Shown: positions 10,503 to 20,953, counted from the first letter of the stretch. The stretch is DNA of 64,000 bases from Ruminimicrobiellum sp045223915 (GCA_045223915.1 JBGUZU010000042.1:1-64000); one strand, 5' to 3'. Notes: generated by a model from the letters alone, not told the origin. Made by a program: numbers and translations.

Positions 10503-10940
10503 ATGAAAAGAATATATTCTTTAATTATTGTTTTTTTATTTGTGTTTAATTTATTGCCGTCTGTTTTTGCTGCACAAACGGAGACTGTTGATATAAACGG
10601 TTTCGATAATTTTTCTATTGAACAAGTTCAAAAAACATTTTCTAATACAATAACCCAAAATACTAAATCCGACGCTCAGGATAACAATGGACAAGATTTT
10701 CTTTTTAATGCTTTCGTTTACAATGTACAGGATATGTCTTTTACGGAGTTAAATAATTCATCGTCAAATGTCTTTTTTAGTGAAAATATTAATAGTGTCG
10801 TAAACTATCTGCATCAGTATAAGTTGTTCGAAAAAAGCAATTTGGATTATTATGGAATTTCACAATATAAAATAAATTTAAATTCGTATATTGCCACCGT
10901 TTTAGTCGATGTTTACGGTGCAGTAATATATTGTATATGA
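10503..10940 (+). CDS. Small exported protein of unknown function
   Basis: A 145-residue product. The open frame extends upstream to 10455, but the ATG at 10503 is chosen because it starts directly after the upstream stop and begins a clear signal peptide (MKRIYSLIIVFLFVFNLLPS, cleavage after VFA at residue 23). The mature protein is rich in Asn, Gln, Ser and Phe, lacks cysteines apart from the penultimate residues, and matches nothing I recognise. Third gene of the ftsH-lipoprotein operon; the operon ends at the intrinsic terminator just downstream. Confidence 0.7.
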   Translation: MKRIYSLIIVFLFVFNLLPSVFAAQTETVDINGFDNFSIEQVQKTFSNTITQNTKSDAQDNNGQDFLFNAFVYNVQDMSFTELNNSSSNVFFSENINSVVNYLHQYKLFEKSNLDYYGISQYKINLNSYIATVLVDVYGAVIYCI

Positions 10941-10943
10941 TTT

Positions 10944-10974
10944 AAGACTGGCATTTTATGTCAGTCTTTTTTTT
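10944..10974 (+). terminator. Intrinsic terminator before the 3321-aa giant gene
   Basis: Arms AAGACTGGCA and TGTCAGTCTT pair (one G-U) around a short T-rich loop and lead into a run of eight T. It follows the small exported protein's stop by three bases. The giant gene's Shine-Dalgarno GGAG and ATG (10988) follow immediately, with no room for a separate promoter after the hairpin. Expression of the giant must therefore come from read-through or from a promoter inside the preceding gene. Confidence 0.85.
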
Positions 10975-10987
10975 ATGGAGATAAAAA

Positions 10988-13900
10988 ATGAATAAATTAA
11001 AAAAAATGGTATCTGCGATAATTTCATTATCGTTAATGATTACAACATTGCCTATAAATTCTTTTTCGGCTTCGTATCCTGTGTTGCCGCAGTACGAATT
11101 CAGTAATTTTGCAAAAATAACATCGGCTAATTTTTGTGAAAATAGTAACACCACAATTATCAATATTCAAGATTTACACAACAATAAAGAAGTTCAGGAT
11201 AATATATACAAATTGTTGGAAAAATTAAATAATCAGTGTACGGATTTGGAAGTATATATGGAAGGTGCAAGTGATCTTATAGATTACGGTAAACTTTCTT
11301 CTTCTTTAAATAAAGAAGAGTTAACGGCATTAATGGAAGCTTTGTATGCAAAAGATAAACTTTCCGGTGCGGAATTCTTCGGATATAAAAACAACAAAAT
11401 ATTAAAACCTACCGAACAAAAAAGTATCTACGATAGGAATATACAAAACTATTCTTTTTTAATAAAAAATAAACAAAAAATAAACGAATTATTGTCAAAC
11501 AAATATGAAAAAATTAAAACTTTAAATAATTATTTAATAAAAGATCAAATTAGTCTTTTGAAATTTTATAACGCATACTTAAATAAAAAAATATCTTCGG
11601 AATTTTTCTATAAAAAGATTTTAGTTGAATTAGCCAAAAGAAAAATTTCATCGTTAAAATATGTAAATACAAAGTTATATATCGATGTTTTGAATGCAAG
11701 CAAAAATATAAATCAAAAATTGGCGGAAAGACAACTTCAAATTGTTCTTACGAATTTAAAGAATACCATAACTTATCAGGAATATGTTAATCTTTTACAG
11801 GATTCAAAAAATTTATCAGATATAAATGTTATTTTTGCCTATTTATCCGATAAAGTAAGCAATATCGACAAGTTTACGAAATATCCCGACTTATTCAGAC
11901 TTATAAATTTAAGAGAAGTTTCTTCTTTAATAAATCCTCTCGACTTGGTGGAAGAAGAAAGGGAAATGATGGAAGATATTTTGTTGTCTTACAGCAAAAC
12001 CACCGAAAATAAAGAAGTTGTATTTGTTAATTTGTTTTTTCAAATATATAAGAAATTATTGCTGGCATCAATTTCTTCAAATGAATATGTTTATTATAAA
12101 CAAAATTACGGAAGATTTGTAAATTTATATTCGAAGTATGTACAGAACGATAATTTGTTCGATTTGTATAGATATCTCGTTGTTGCCGAAAATTTTAACG
12201 AACTGAATCTTGAAAGAAATATATCTTTTGTAGATAACCTTGTTCCCGACAGTAAAGATATTAAAATCGAAAATAATTACAGAGGCAAATTCTACAATAT
12301 TAACAAAATATTATCGGGGCTTGATAAAACAAAAAATGTTAAAGTTATAATTTCCGGAGGATTCCATACAGAAGGTGTAAACGAATTGTTAAAGAACAAG
12401 CAAGTTTCTTATATCACACTTACGCCTAATGTTAAAGAATCCGATCCTTTGTATGAGCAAAATTATTTGGATAGTATAGTAGAGCAGGCACAAGTCGATA
12501 CGAATGCTATATCGAAAAGGCCGTTTTTGGAACAGAAAGTTCCTATCATTGTCGACAATATAATAGTGTCTTTGGATTCTATGACGGAATATTTGAAACA
12601 GGGGAAAAGTTTAGATGAAGTAGAAAATATTATTAACGGTGTTATAAAAACGGTTTTACAAAATAATTCGGAATCCGATTCTGTTGAAAATTTTATAAAT
12701 TTCCGCTTTGATGCAAACGGTGAAGCTGTAATAACCGTGGACGATAAAGAATATGTGTTAACTTTCGAAAACGGAAAAATTGAAATAAAAAAAGATTCGT
12801 CGACAACAACGACATTGGCAAAAAATATTAAGCTTTTAATAAAGAAGGCTTTAGGTATTGATACGATAAAAATGAAATTGTCTGTTTCCGATCAAGATTC
12901 CAATATAGGAGCAGATAGCATCGGCGTTGACAGTATCGCTGTCGCCAATCAAATTGCCGCAAACTTGTTAATGAATCAAAATATTTTATTGCCGTGGTTT
13001 GCAAACAGAGTTATGCGGGCAATAATCGGTTTGGAATCCGCCGATGTTTCTTCAAGCAGGGAATATAAGGTATTAGAAGAAGTAATAAAAGAACAATATG
13101 AAAATTTGGGCGAAGAATATCCTTCTGTAGACTCAAAAAATAATCCTATAAAAATAGGAAAGAGCCCTCTCCTTGTCGGAGCACAACAAGACGGCTATGG
13201 AAATGTAAAAGAGTATGCTTCATTGTTTTATGTTGTGTGGGGAACAAATGATAAGACCGGCGCAAATGTAGTGAAAGAAATTTTTATATCAAATATTCTT
13301 TTTACATATTTAAAAGATTTAACGGAAAAAGAGTTAAAACAATTTTTTGAAACACTGATAACACATGAAAGGCTTGAAATAATAGCTATCAGCGGTGAAA
13401 GCAAAAGATATAATTCTCATCACGAAGATTTTGCAAGAACTCCCGAAGGTTTTCATAAATATATACGAAATGGTTCCGATTTCGCCGAATTTGTAAGCGA
13501 GCAGGGTTATTCTCCCGAAGTTGTTGACTCTCAAAAAAGTTTATTGGATCAATTAGATGATATTATTTCTGCGGTTAACGAACAAAATTCGGAATACTCC
13601 GGAATTATATCTTTAGTGTCAAAGAAGGAAGATTCTCCATATTCCGACGAAGATGTTGCCAGATTCTTGGCTGTTAGAAGCGGAGAGGAAGAGACAATTT
13701 CGCAATCGAGTATTGAAATTGCGGATGAAATCTGTAAAAAACTTAAGCAGGAATATTCTTTATCTAATTCGACATTCAATATTAAGAGCTTTGTAAAATT
13801 TGTTAACGGTAAGTATGCTTTTGTATACAAAAAATCAAACAGATATATGAATTTCGATAACCTTCCCGTATTGGTTAGAGATTTGTTAAAAGATAAATAT

Positions 13901-16900
13901 ATTAAACTGTGGAGTAATTCCGAAGATGTAAGTTTAAGTCAAATAGACGATATATCTTTCCCTGTTTGTGAAGTTGATGAAGATGAGCCTTTCTCTTTGG
14001 AACAAAAAGAAATCCTTTACGGAAAGAACATATTTTTTGTTGAAGATATTATTTCAAGAAACAGTAAAACATATAACAGAATTTATAAAAAATTAGTGGA
14101 TAGTGAAACAGCAACAGTGCAACCTTTTGTGTTCTTTGATTTATCTAAAGAGCCGAAAGGTTCAAATTTTATTACCGAAGAAACTTATGACAAAATTGTA
14201 GAAAATCCTCAGCTTTTGTTTGATGTACTTTCAAAAACCAACGGTAAAGTAAAAAAATATATTTTTTATTGGTTGGTTAAATTATCGAAAGATTCCAAGG
14301 GAATAAAAATTTTACAACAACTTACCGAACAAAATAATGATATTGTAAAAAATTTAATACTTGAAATGTTTAATATTTTGGAAAACGGAGAAACAATTTT
14401 AAATGTCAAAAATACCGAACTTGTTGAACTTATATTGATGTTAGGTATTGGAGAAAAGAAAGCTGTTGCTGATATAACTCAACAAGATTTGGCCGATTTG
14501 TTGAAAAAGTATAACATAAAATTTAATTTGGATTTATCGAAACCGTTGACCGTAAAATATGATGATTGGAAAGATAATATTCCTTACTTGGTAACATATG
14601 CTTATATGTGCGGATATAATTATATAGATGCCAACGGTATTAACAATATTTATGAAAATGTTGCCGATAGTAAAGAAACAAACAGAGATCTTATAGAAGA
14701 ATTCTGTAAAAAATTCAATATTTCTTTAATAGATAAAAAAACAAAACTTAAATATTTTCATTTTTCCGAAAAAGAAATAGAAAATGCGGAAGCTCTTATT
14801 GATGAAGCTTTTACCGATAGAATAACAAAACTCATCACTGAATACGGAGAAGCAAAAATCAGTTATTCAAATTTCAAAAATTTTATAGAAGACGAGTTAC
14901 AACAATTATTTGATGAAGCTAAAGTTAAAAAAAGTGCTCGTATAAAACTTAAGAAAGAACAAGATATTTTGAAAAGAAAATATTTTGAAAAAGGAAAAAT
15001 GGAAAGAGCGAAATATCATTTTGAAAAATATACAAAATTTTATGAAAACCAATATATGAAAGGTGAACTTTCTTATGATGAATACATAAAAGAAATGGAA
15101 AGATTGGAAAACGATTATAGAAAAGCGGTAAAAAGTGCGATGATAAATGCCAAAAATATAGCTTTGGATGAATTGAAGATAGATAAAATTTACATGAATG
15201 ATTCTATGTTTGCAATAATAATCGGCGGTTCTCTTGCGAAAGGCAATTCAATGAAAGATTCCGATATATATTATGATATTATCGTTAAAAACGGAGTGAT
15301 ATCAAAGTCCATAGAACAATATTTTACACCTCTGTACTCTTCCATATTAAGAGACTTGGGTTTATTGAATTATCAGGTTTTCAAATATTCGGCAACTTCT
15401 TTGGACAGAAGAAATATTAATACTTTTGTTGATGAACAGGAAGTTGCTCCGTTTTTGAATTATGAATTATTGGAAACAGATAAAGAAGAATGTTTAGAAT
15501 TGTATGAAGAATATATGAACGGTGTTATGCAGGATTCTTTGAAAGCAAGTGACAGTGTGGATACTTTGGATTTTATTGCAAAAATGTATCATACAATTTC
15601 GGAAGACGGAAAAGGTTGGATAGGAAAGTCTTTTTATTCCGTATATTCCGAAGATAAAGATAAAATTTTTACAACGAGATGGTCTTTAATGTCTTTTGAG
15701 GCTGTATTGAATAAACTGATTTTCCAAACTCTGACTGAAATATTTAATGAAACTAAAGAGATTAGATTCAGTAATCTTCCCATTTCGGTTGAAGAACAAG
15801 TCGACTTTTTAAAACACAGTGCTTTTTCTAATGATGAGGCAGCTCAAAAAAATCTGGACGATGTTTTAAATGCATGGAGATTTTTGTCTGCAAACAGATA
15901 CGAAAACAATAATATTTGGACGGATTTCTCACAAGATAAGAAAAATGCCGTAAATACCATAAATGCTTTTGTAATGACTTATTTAGAAAAACAAGAGAAA
16001 ACGACTGACACAAAAAGAGAAGTAAAAGATGTTAAAGACTTTTTAAAGATTATAGAAGAATTTGTCTACGATAATTCTACAAATCTTCAAGTTTTTAGAA
16101 TAGGCTACGATAAATATTCTCATTTGGAGCAATGGAGAGAATTTGCAAGAGACAGAAAAACAAATAAAGATGCAAAACCCGAAGATGATTCGAATTTTGA
16201 AACTTTTATTAAAGCGCAAGCAATAGTTTTATTATTGGAAATGGATGATATCGAAACAATAAAAAATAAGTTGGAAAGTTTAAAAATACCGGGATTAGAT
16301 AAATATTTGTCATCATTATTCAAAAGTTTGGACGCCATAAAAAAGATAGATGAACAATTTAAAGATTTTGAAGATATGCAGGGAGAAAGATCATTACAAA
16401 ACTATTGGGATCTCGTTGCCAAAACGGCGGAAAACGAAGAAACTTTGTTGGCATTAATTGCTCATAAACTTACACAGGCAAAATATCCTAATCCGGAAAG
16501 ATATCAAACGGAAGAGGATATGTATGAAGCAAAAAAACAAGCTACTCTTTTGGTTCATTCCGTATATTTACCGTTGTCGAGAAGATTTGGAAATTCCGAT
16601 ATGTACGAATATGTCAGAAACGATTTGTTTGAAATTTCAAATCCTCAAGAATACTTAAATTTGTTAAATATAATAGAAACATTGTATGGAGTACCGTATA
16701 CGGAATTCCGTGAAATCAATGAAGATATTAAAATAGCTGCCGAAACATTCCTTCAATCAAAAAATATACCGGAAGATGCTTTTATTGTTAAATTCAGACC
16801 GAAATCGTTATACAGTATACATGAAAAATTAAATTCAGAAAGAAGAAAAGGGGAAATTATACACACAATAGGAGAAACGGAAAAAGGTTTGGTCAAATTT

Positions 16901-19900
16901 ATATTAACATCCGATGATCCTCTGTTTAAAGAAATTTTGGAGTCTGCCAAAAGCAAAGATACAAAGAAAGATGATATAGAATTTATTTTAAAACATATAG
17001 ATACAGACTACGATTCGTTAAATGACAAGCAGAAGGATTTGGTAAATAAGTTGGTTGCCGAAACAAGAAGTAAAATTTTTGCCGATTATGAGTTTGTTAA
17101 TTACATTAAAAGAAAATTTAGTAAATTACCGAGCGAATTTGTTGATTATTCCGGTTTAAGAGAAATGGGAAAATTAAGAGAGTATTTAGTGAATAATAAA
17201 ATGTGGGTTGAATTGTTCTTTATGGATATTTTCGGTAAGGAACTTAGAGATTTAATAGGATTACATATTGTTATAGACAATGAAGAATATGATGAATATA
17301 TCTCGGACGAACTTCTTCAAGAGTTTTCTGAATCTTTCGGCGGAAACTTCGATAAATTTGAGAGAGACTATAACAATAAACAGGCAAGAATAAAATTTTC
17401 CGCACTAAAGAAATCATTGCCTATAGAAGCATGTTTGTATAAAAAAGTGGATTACGAAGAAGAAATTTACGGTTTCTATAATTTGGAAACTCTTTCGGCT
17501 CCGCATTATCAATATAAAACAGGAAGAAAAATTGAAATTTACCCGGAAATAGAAGAATTGCTGCAAGAATTGAAAAAGTTGGAAGAAACAAAAACAAGTA
17601 ACGGTAAAGAAGCGGAAGAACGCGAAAATAAAATAAAAGAAATAAGAAATAAAATAAAAATTTTAATGAATTTGGTTCTTTTTGACGGTACTTTTATTCA
17701 TGAAATAGCACTTAAATTTGTGGTAAAAGATATCGGAGAAGAAAGAAAACAATTTGTCTTTACTCCGGACGAATATACACCAAGCGGAACCTTGGAAGAA
17801 AACAAAAAACAAATTTTTGAAGATAAAAATTTAGGAAGCAGAACTATATTCTTTGCCGAATACGATGGCGGTTACTTCGTAATGGATTTACCTAAAGATG
17901 CAACTATAAGCGAATTGATGAACAGCAAGTATTTCGCCGACGCTACGGTTGCCGTATACGATGAAGACGGGGAACCGTTAGGTGCGGATGTTAAACTTGA
18001 AGATGCAAAAGTGTATAAAATCATTAATACCGAAACCAAGAGTAAAACAAAGAAATTGACGGATGAAGAATTAAAGAGAAAACCTGTAAGAACACAGGTG
18101 CAATATTTATCAAAAACAAGTCAAGATAAAAGTACCTGCACGAATTTATCGGAGAAACTGACAAGACAATCCGATTTAAGTGAGTTTGTGGCATTCTTAT
18201 TGTTTTATGAAGATAATAGTGTTATGCTCGATAGCAGAGAGTTTACCAAGGAACAAATTGCCGATAAACTTTATGATAAAAATTCAAAGAATGAAATTTT
18301 AAGCAATAAAGAGCTTTTGCTCGAAGCATTGGATATCATATCAAGAGTGATAGATGATCTTGAATTGGAAGATATTGCTCCTTCGGTATTCATAAAAAGA
18401 TCCGTAATGATAGCAAATCATTATAATCTGTCAAATATATTTGAATTATTTGAAGCATTGGATTACGGAGTTATAGATTTCAGTGATATCATAAATTACT
18501 ATAAAACTTGTATTTTCATAAAAACAAAATCGAAAAAAGTAAGTGAACAACAAATACTGAAATTATTGTCGGATAAACTCGGAGCTCAAATAATCAGGGT
18601 AGATACAAGAAAAAGACCGAATTCAAAATATAACCTTATCATTAACGATAGAAAATATTTTGTTGATTATGAAGGTTACGAATTTGATGCCGTTCAGGAT
18701 TTGTTGGAATCGCAGGATATACATTTTGAATATGTTGCCGATAAGAGCAGCAGAGAAATAGGTAAAAAAGAAAACAAAGAAAAAATATTTATCACTATGG
18801 ATTTTGTCAGACCGAGAAAATTTTTGCCTTTAATGTCTTTCGGAAACAATATAGGAGTATTGGTTCAACATGCCATGATAAACCATTCGGGTGTTGTCAG
18901 TATTATTTTACAAAACATAAAAAATCAGGTTATAAGTTCGGAACAAGCCGAAAATCCGGAATTTTCCGAAGATGAAATCAAAATGTTGCCGGATGTTAGA
19001 ATGTATTCTGCAGCCATAGAACTTGTGGAAAAAGCAGGATTTGTTTCCGAAAAAATTAAAAGAGAGCATCCCGGTGAAGAATTAAAAATTTCCGATTATG
19101 AAGAAATGGAATCGGCATATTTTGACCTTTTATCGTTATTTTCCGAATATCCTGTTCTTATAACTCAAATATTATTGGGATTATATTCAAAGGAAAGTTA
19201 TACATATGACGAACAATCGGTACTGTCGCAAGAAACTCCGTATCTTACAAGAGAACAAGTAAATATAATTGCACAAAATATAAAAAATCCGGACTTATCC
19301 GAATATTCCGATTTATTGGAAAAGTTGGGGCTTGATATACAAGGAGGTTTTTCTACGGGAATTTCTAATGTGAATTTCGTTGTATCAAGATCTCTGGATT
19401 TGGTTGAAGATGAATCAACTTTTTCTTTTGCGACATTTGATGTAAATCCGGAAACCGGTACTGCCACTGTTTATATAAGTGAAGCATTCTTGAGAGAATT
19501 GGATAAAAAAACTGAAGAAGAAAAGAATGAATTGTTGAAACAATTGGCATTACATGAAATCATGGAATATTTTGCGTTAACATTCGGTTCTGCTGTCACA
19601 TACGAAGATGTACACAATCAGTTTGAATCGTATCAGGGGCAACAAGCTTTAATGGCTTTTGCAAAAAATATAGCTATTCCGAATATATTAAGAACTAGAG
19701 AAGCTTTGTTCCAGGAAGTGGATACTTTGCTTTCACCGAGTGACTTTGAGGAAATGAATCCTCAATCAACAATCGGATTGTTGTTAGGTAACAGAATGAT
19801 TTCATCTTTTGAAAGAACGTATAAATTATATAAAGAGGGAAAACTCAGTAAAATCTTTATCTCCGGTAATACAAGAAGTTCATTGGAAATAATTTCAAGA

Positions 19901-20953
19901 CTAAGAACAAACATTGAAAATAAAAAGTATATTGAAGGTATAACAGCTCAAAATGCGGATGCTAATGCTGTTAGAACAATAAAAGATTTGTTGTCTCTTA
20001 CACCTGAAATTTTTGATGCTATTACTACCGGTATTATTGATTCTGTTACAACGGAAGATTTATCACATCCTGTTTTATTAGATGAAAAATTAACTGCCCC
20101 TGTATCAAAAGATGAAATCTTTGATGTTGTATCAAAAGACGGTATAAGTGAGGCTGCTATTATAAAGTGGATAATATTGGAATCCGCAAGACAAGATGGT
20201 ATGAACAGAAAAGAAATTAATCAATTAATCCGATCAATAGTATTGGAAACAAAGGCTTCAAATACACCGGAAAACGTTGCGAATATTTTTGCAAAAAAAG
20301 AGTTTAAAGATTTTATACAAGATAAAGATGACATAGATGTTATTGTTATACAAACTCCGTTTTCTCAAACAAGAGCAGGTTCGACATTGAAAAAATTCTT
20401 AAATGAAAATACAGCAACTTTAGGAGATAAAAATTTTGATATTTACAACATGAGTTTTGACCTTAACTCTGAAACATATCATTACGGCAATGTCAGTGCT
20501 TTAAATTTGTCATTGGGTGAATGGACAAGATTAATAGCGTATGCATTAAAGGGTGATATCGTTCCTGTGATAGAAAATCAAGAAGGTTTGAAAGCAATTC
20601 CTTCGGATATATTAGTAAATTTACTTTCGTTATTACCTGTTTTAAATGCTAAAGAAAAATCAAATCTGTACAAAGTATTCTCCGATGCCGCAAAACAGGA
20701 TTCTAACTTTGAAACTGTGGATAAATTGTTAAAGATATTAGAGCAGCAAATAGGAAGTAAAGAAAATATAGGATATATTTTAATTTCGGAATTTATAAAA
20801 TATATTTATGCTGATACTACGGAACAAAGACAACTCGAAAAAGATTGGGATGAGATGATAATCAAAGAAGTATTGCCGGATTTCGCTTCAGACGAAGCTC
20901 TTGCATTGGATCAAAGGTTACAAAATACCCACAATATATTGTCAGCGGCATAG
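10988..20953 (+). CDS. Giant exported multidomain protein with NTase-, RelA/SpoT-, TGS- and YdcF-like regions
   Basis: A 3321-residue protein. Residues 1-29 are a signal peptide. Residues about 55-470 form the domain shared with the 1821-aa protein (INIQDLH, VYMEGA, SGGFHTEG, LTPNV). A possible metal site THERLE lies at about 792, with SHHEDF downstream. Residues 1413-1430 (GGSLAKGNSMKDSDIYYD) match the nucleotidyltransferase signature of GlnD-like enzymes. Residues about 1860-2110 align by eye with RelA/SpoT: VYLPLSRRFG (RSH: IYAPLAHRLG), FRPKSLYSIHEKL at 1936 (GRPKHIYSIYKKM), DLIGLHIVID at 2088 (DLYALRVIV). Residues about 2296-2345 resemble a TGS domain (MDLPKDATISEL). HEIMEYF is at 2856. 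Residues about 2920-3200 match YdcF/DUF218 (LLLGNR...YKEGKLSKIFISG, VIQTPFSQTRA, LGEWTRLIAYALKGDI). It ends NILSAA. The RSH hydrolase HD residues look eroded and the synthetase residues need checking. A signal peptide on such domains is odd. Confidence 0.92.
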   Translation: MNKLKKMVSAIISLSLMITTLPINSFSASYPVLPQYEFSNFAKITSANFCENSNTTIINIQDLHNNKEVQDNIYKLLEKLNNQCTDLEVYMEGASDLIDYGKLSSSLNKEELTALMEALYAKDKLSGAEFFGYKNNKILKPTEQKSIYDRNIQNYSFLIKNKQKINELLSNKYEKIKTLNNYLIKDQISLLKFYNAYLNKKISSEFFYKKILVELAKRKISSLKYVNTKLYIDVLNASKNINQKLAERQLQIVLTNLKNTITYQEYVNLLQDSKNLSDINVIFAYLSDKVSNIDKFTKYPDLFRLINLREVSSLINPLDLVEEEREMMEDILLSYSKTTENKEVVFVNLFFQIYKKLLLASISSNEYVYYKQNYGRFVNLYSKYVQNDNLFDLYRYLVVAENFNELNLERNISFVDNLVPDSKDIKIENNYRGKFYNINKILSGLDKTKNVKVIISGGFHTEGVNELLKNKQVSYITLTPNVKESDPLYEQNYLDSIVEQAQVDTNAISKRPFLEQKVPIIVDNIIVSLDSMTEYLKQGKSLDEVENIINGVIKTVLQNNSESDSVENFINFRFDANGEAVITVDDKEYVLTFENGKIEIKKDSSTTTTLAKNIKLLIKKALGIDTIKMKLSVSDQDSNIGADSIGVDSIAVANQIAANLLMNQNILLPWFANRVMRAIIGLESADVSSSREYKVLEEVIKEQYENLGEEYPSVDSKNNPIKIGKSPLLVGAQQDGYGNVKEYASLFYVVWGTNDKTGANVVKEIFISNILFTYLKDLTEKELKQFFETLITHERLEIIAISGESKRYNSHHEDFARTPEGFHKYIRNGSDFAEFVSEQGYSPEVVDSQKSLLDQLDDIISAVNEQNSEYSGIISLVSKKEDSPYSDEDVARFLAVRSGEEETISQSSIEIADEICKKLKQEYSLSNSTFNIKSFVKFVNGKYAFVYKKSNRYMNFDNLPVLVRDLLKDKYIKLWSNSEDVSLSQIDDISFPVCEVDEDEPFSLEQKEILYGKNIFFVEDIISRNSKTYNRIYKKLVDSETATVQPFVFFDLSKEPKGSNFITEETYDKIVENPQLLFDVLSKTNGKVKKYIFYWLVKLSKDSKGIKILQQLTEQNNDIVKNLILEMFNILENGETILNVKNTELVELILMLGIGEKKAVADITQQDLADLLKKYNIKFNLDLSKPLTVKYDDWKDNIPYLVTYAYMCGYNYIDANGINNIYENVADSKETNRDLIEEFCKKFNISLIDKKTKLKYFHFSEKEIENAEALIDEAFTDRITKLITEYGEAKISYSNFKNFIEDELQQLFDEAKVKKSARIKLKKEQDILKRKYFEKGKMERAKYHFEKYTKFYENQYMKGELSYDEYIKEMERLENDYRKAVKSAMINAKNIALDELKIDKIYMNDSMFAIIIGGSLAKGNSMKDSDIYYDIIVKNGVISKSIEQYFTPLYSSILRDLGLLNYQVFKYSATSLDRRNINTFVDEQEVAPFLNYELLETDKEECLELYEEYMNGVMQDSLKASDSVDTLDFIAKMYHTISEDGKGWIGKSFYSVYSEDKDKIFTTRWSLMSFEAVLNKLIFQTLTEIFNETKEIRFSNLPISVEEQVDFLKHSAFSNDEAAQKNLDDVLNAWRFLSANRYENNNIWTDFSQDKKNAVNTINAFVMTYLEKQEKTTDTKREVKDVKDFLKIIEEFVYDNSTNLQVFRIGYDKYSHLEQWREFARDRKTNKDAKPEDDSNFETFIKAQAIVLLLEMDDIETIKNKLESLKIPGLDKYLSSLFKSLDAIKKIDEQFKDFEDMQGERSLQNYWDLVAKTAENEETLLALIAHKLTQAKYPNPERYQTEEDMYEAKKQATLLVHSVYLPLSRRFGNSDMYEYVRNDLFEISNPQEYLNLLNIIETLYGVPYTEFREINEDIKIAAETFLQSKNIPEDAFIVKFRPKSLYSIHEKLNSERRKGEIIHTIGETEKGLVKFILTSDDPLFKEILESAKSKDTKKDDIEFILKHIDTDYDSLNDKQKDLVNKLVAETRSKIFADYEFVNYIKRKFSKLPSEFVDYSGLREMGKLREYLVNNKMWVELFFMDIFGKELRDLIGLHIVIDNEEYDEYISDELLQEFSESFGGNFDKFERDYNNKQARIKFSALKKSLPIEACLYKKVDYEEEIYGFYNLETLSAPHYQYKTGRKIEIYPEIEELLQELKKLEETKTSNGKEAEERENKIKEIRNKIKILMNLVLFDGTFIHEIALKFVVKDIGEERKQFVFTPDEYTPSGTLEENKKQIFEDKNLGSRTIFFAEYDGGYFVMDLPKDATISELMNSKYFADATVAVYDEDGEPLGADVKLEDAKVYKIINTETKSKTKKLTDEELKRKPVRTQVQYLSKTSQDKSTCTNLSEKLTRQSDLSEFVAFLLFYEDNSVMLDSREFTKEQIADKLYDKNSKNEILSNKELLLEALDIISRVIDDLELEDIAPSVFIKRSVMIANHYNLSNIFELFEALDYGVIDFSDIINYYKTCIFIKTKSKKVSEQQILKLLSDKLGAQIIRVDTRKRPNSKYNLIINDRKYFVDYEGYEFDAVQDLLESQDIHFEYVADKSSREIGKKENKEKIFITMDFVRPRKFLPLMSFGNNIGVLVQHAMINHSGVVSIILQNIKNQVISSEQAENPEFSEDEIKMLPDVRMYSAAIELVEKAGFVSEKIKREHPGEELKISDYEEMESAYFDLLSLFSEYPVLITQILLGLYSKESYTYDEQSVLSQETPYLTREQVNIIAQNIKNPDLSEYSDLLEKLGLDIQGGFSTGISNVNFVVSRSLDLVEDESTFSFATFDVNPETGTATVYISEAFLRELDKKTEEEKNELLKQLALHEIMEYFALTFGSAVTYEDVHNQFESYQGQQALMAFAKNIAIPNILRTREALFQEVDTLLSPSDFEEMNPQSTIGLLLGNRMISSFERTYKLYKEGKLSKIFISGNTRSSLEIISRLRTNIENKKYIEGITAQNADANAVRTIKDLLSLTPEIFDAITTGIIDSVTTEDLSHPVLLDEKLTAPVSKDEIFDVVSKDGISEAAIIKWIILESARQDGMNRKEINQLIRSIVLETKASNTPENVANIFAKKEFKDFIQDKDDIDVIVIQTPFSQTRAGSTLKKFLNENTATLGDKNFDIYNMSFDLNSETYHYGNVSALNLSLGEWTRLIAYALKGDIVPVIENQEGLKAIPSDILVNLLSLLPVLNAKEKSNLYKVFSDAAKQDSNFETVDKLLKILEQQIGSKENIGYILISEFIKYIYADTTEQRQLEKDWDEMIIKEVLPDFASDEALALDQRLQNTHNILSAA

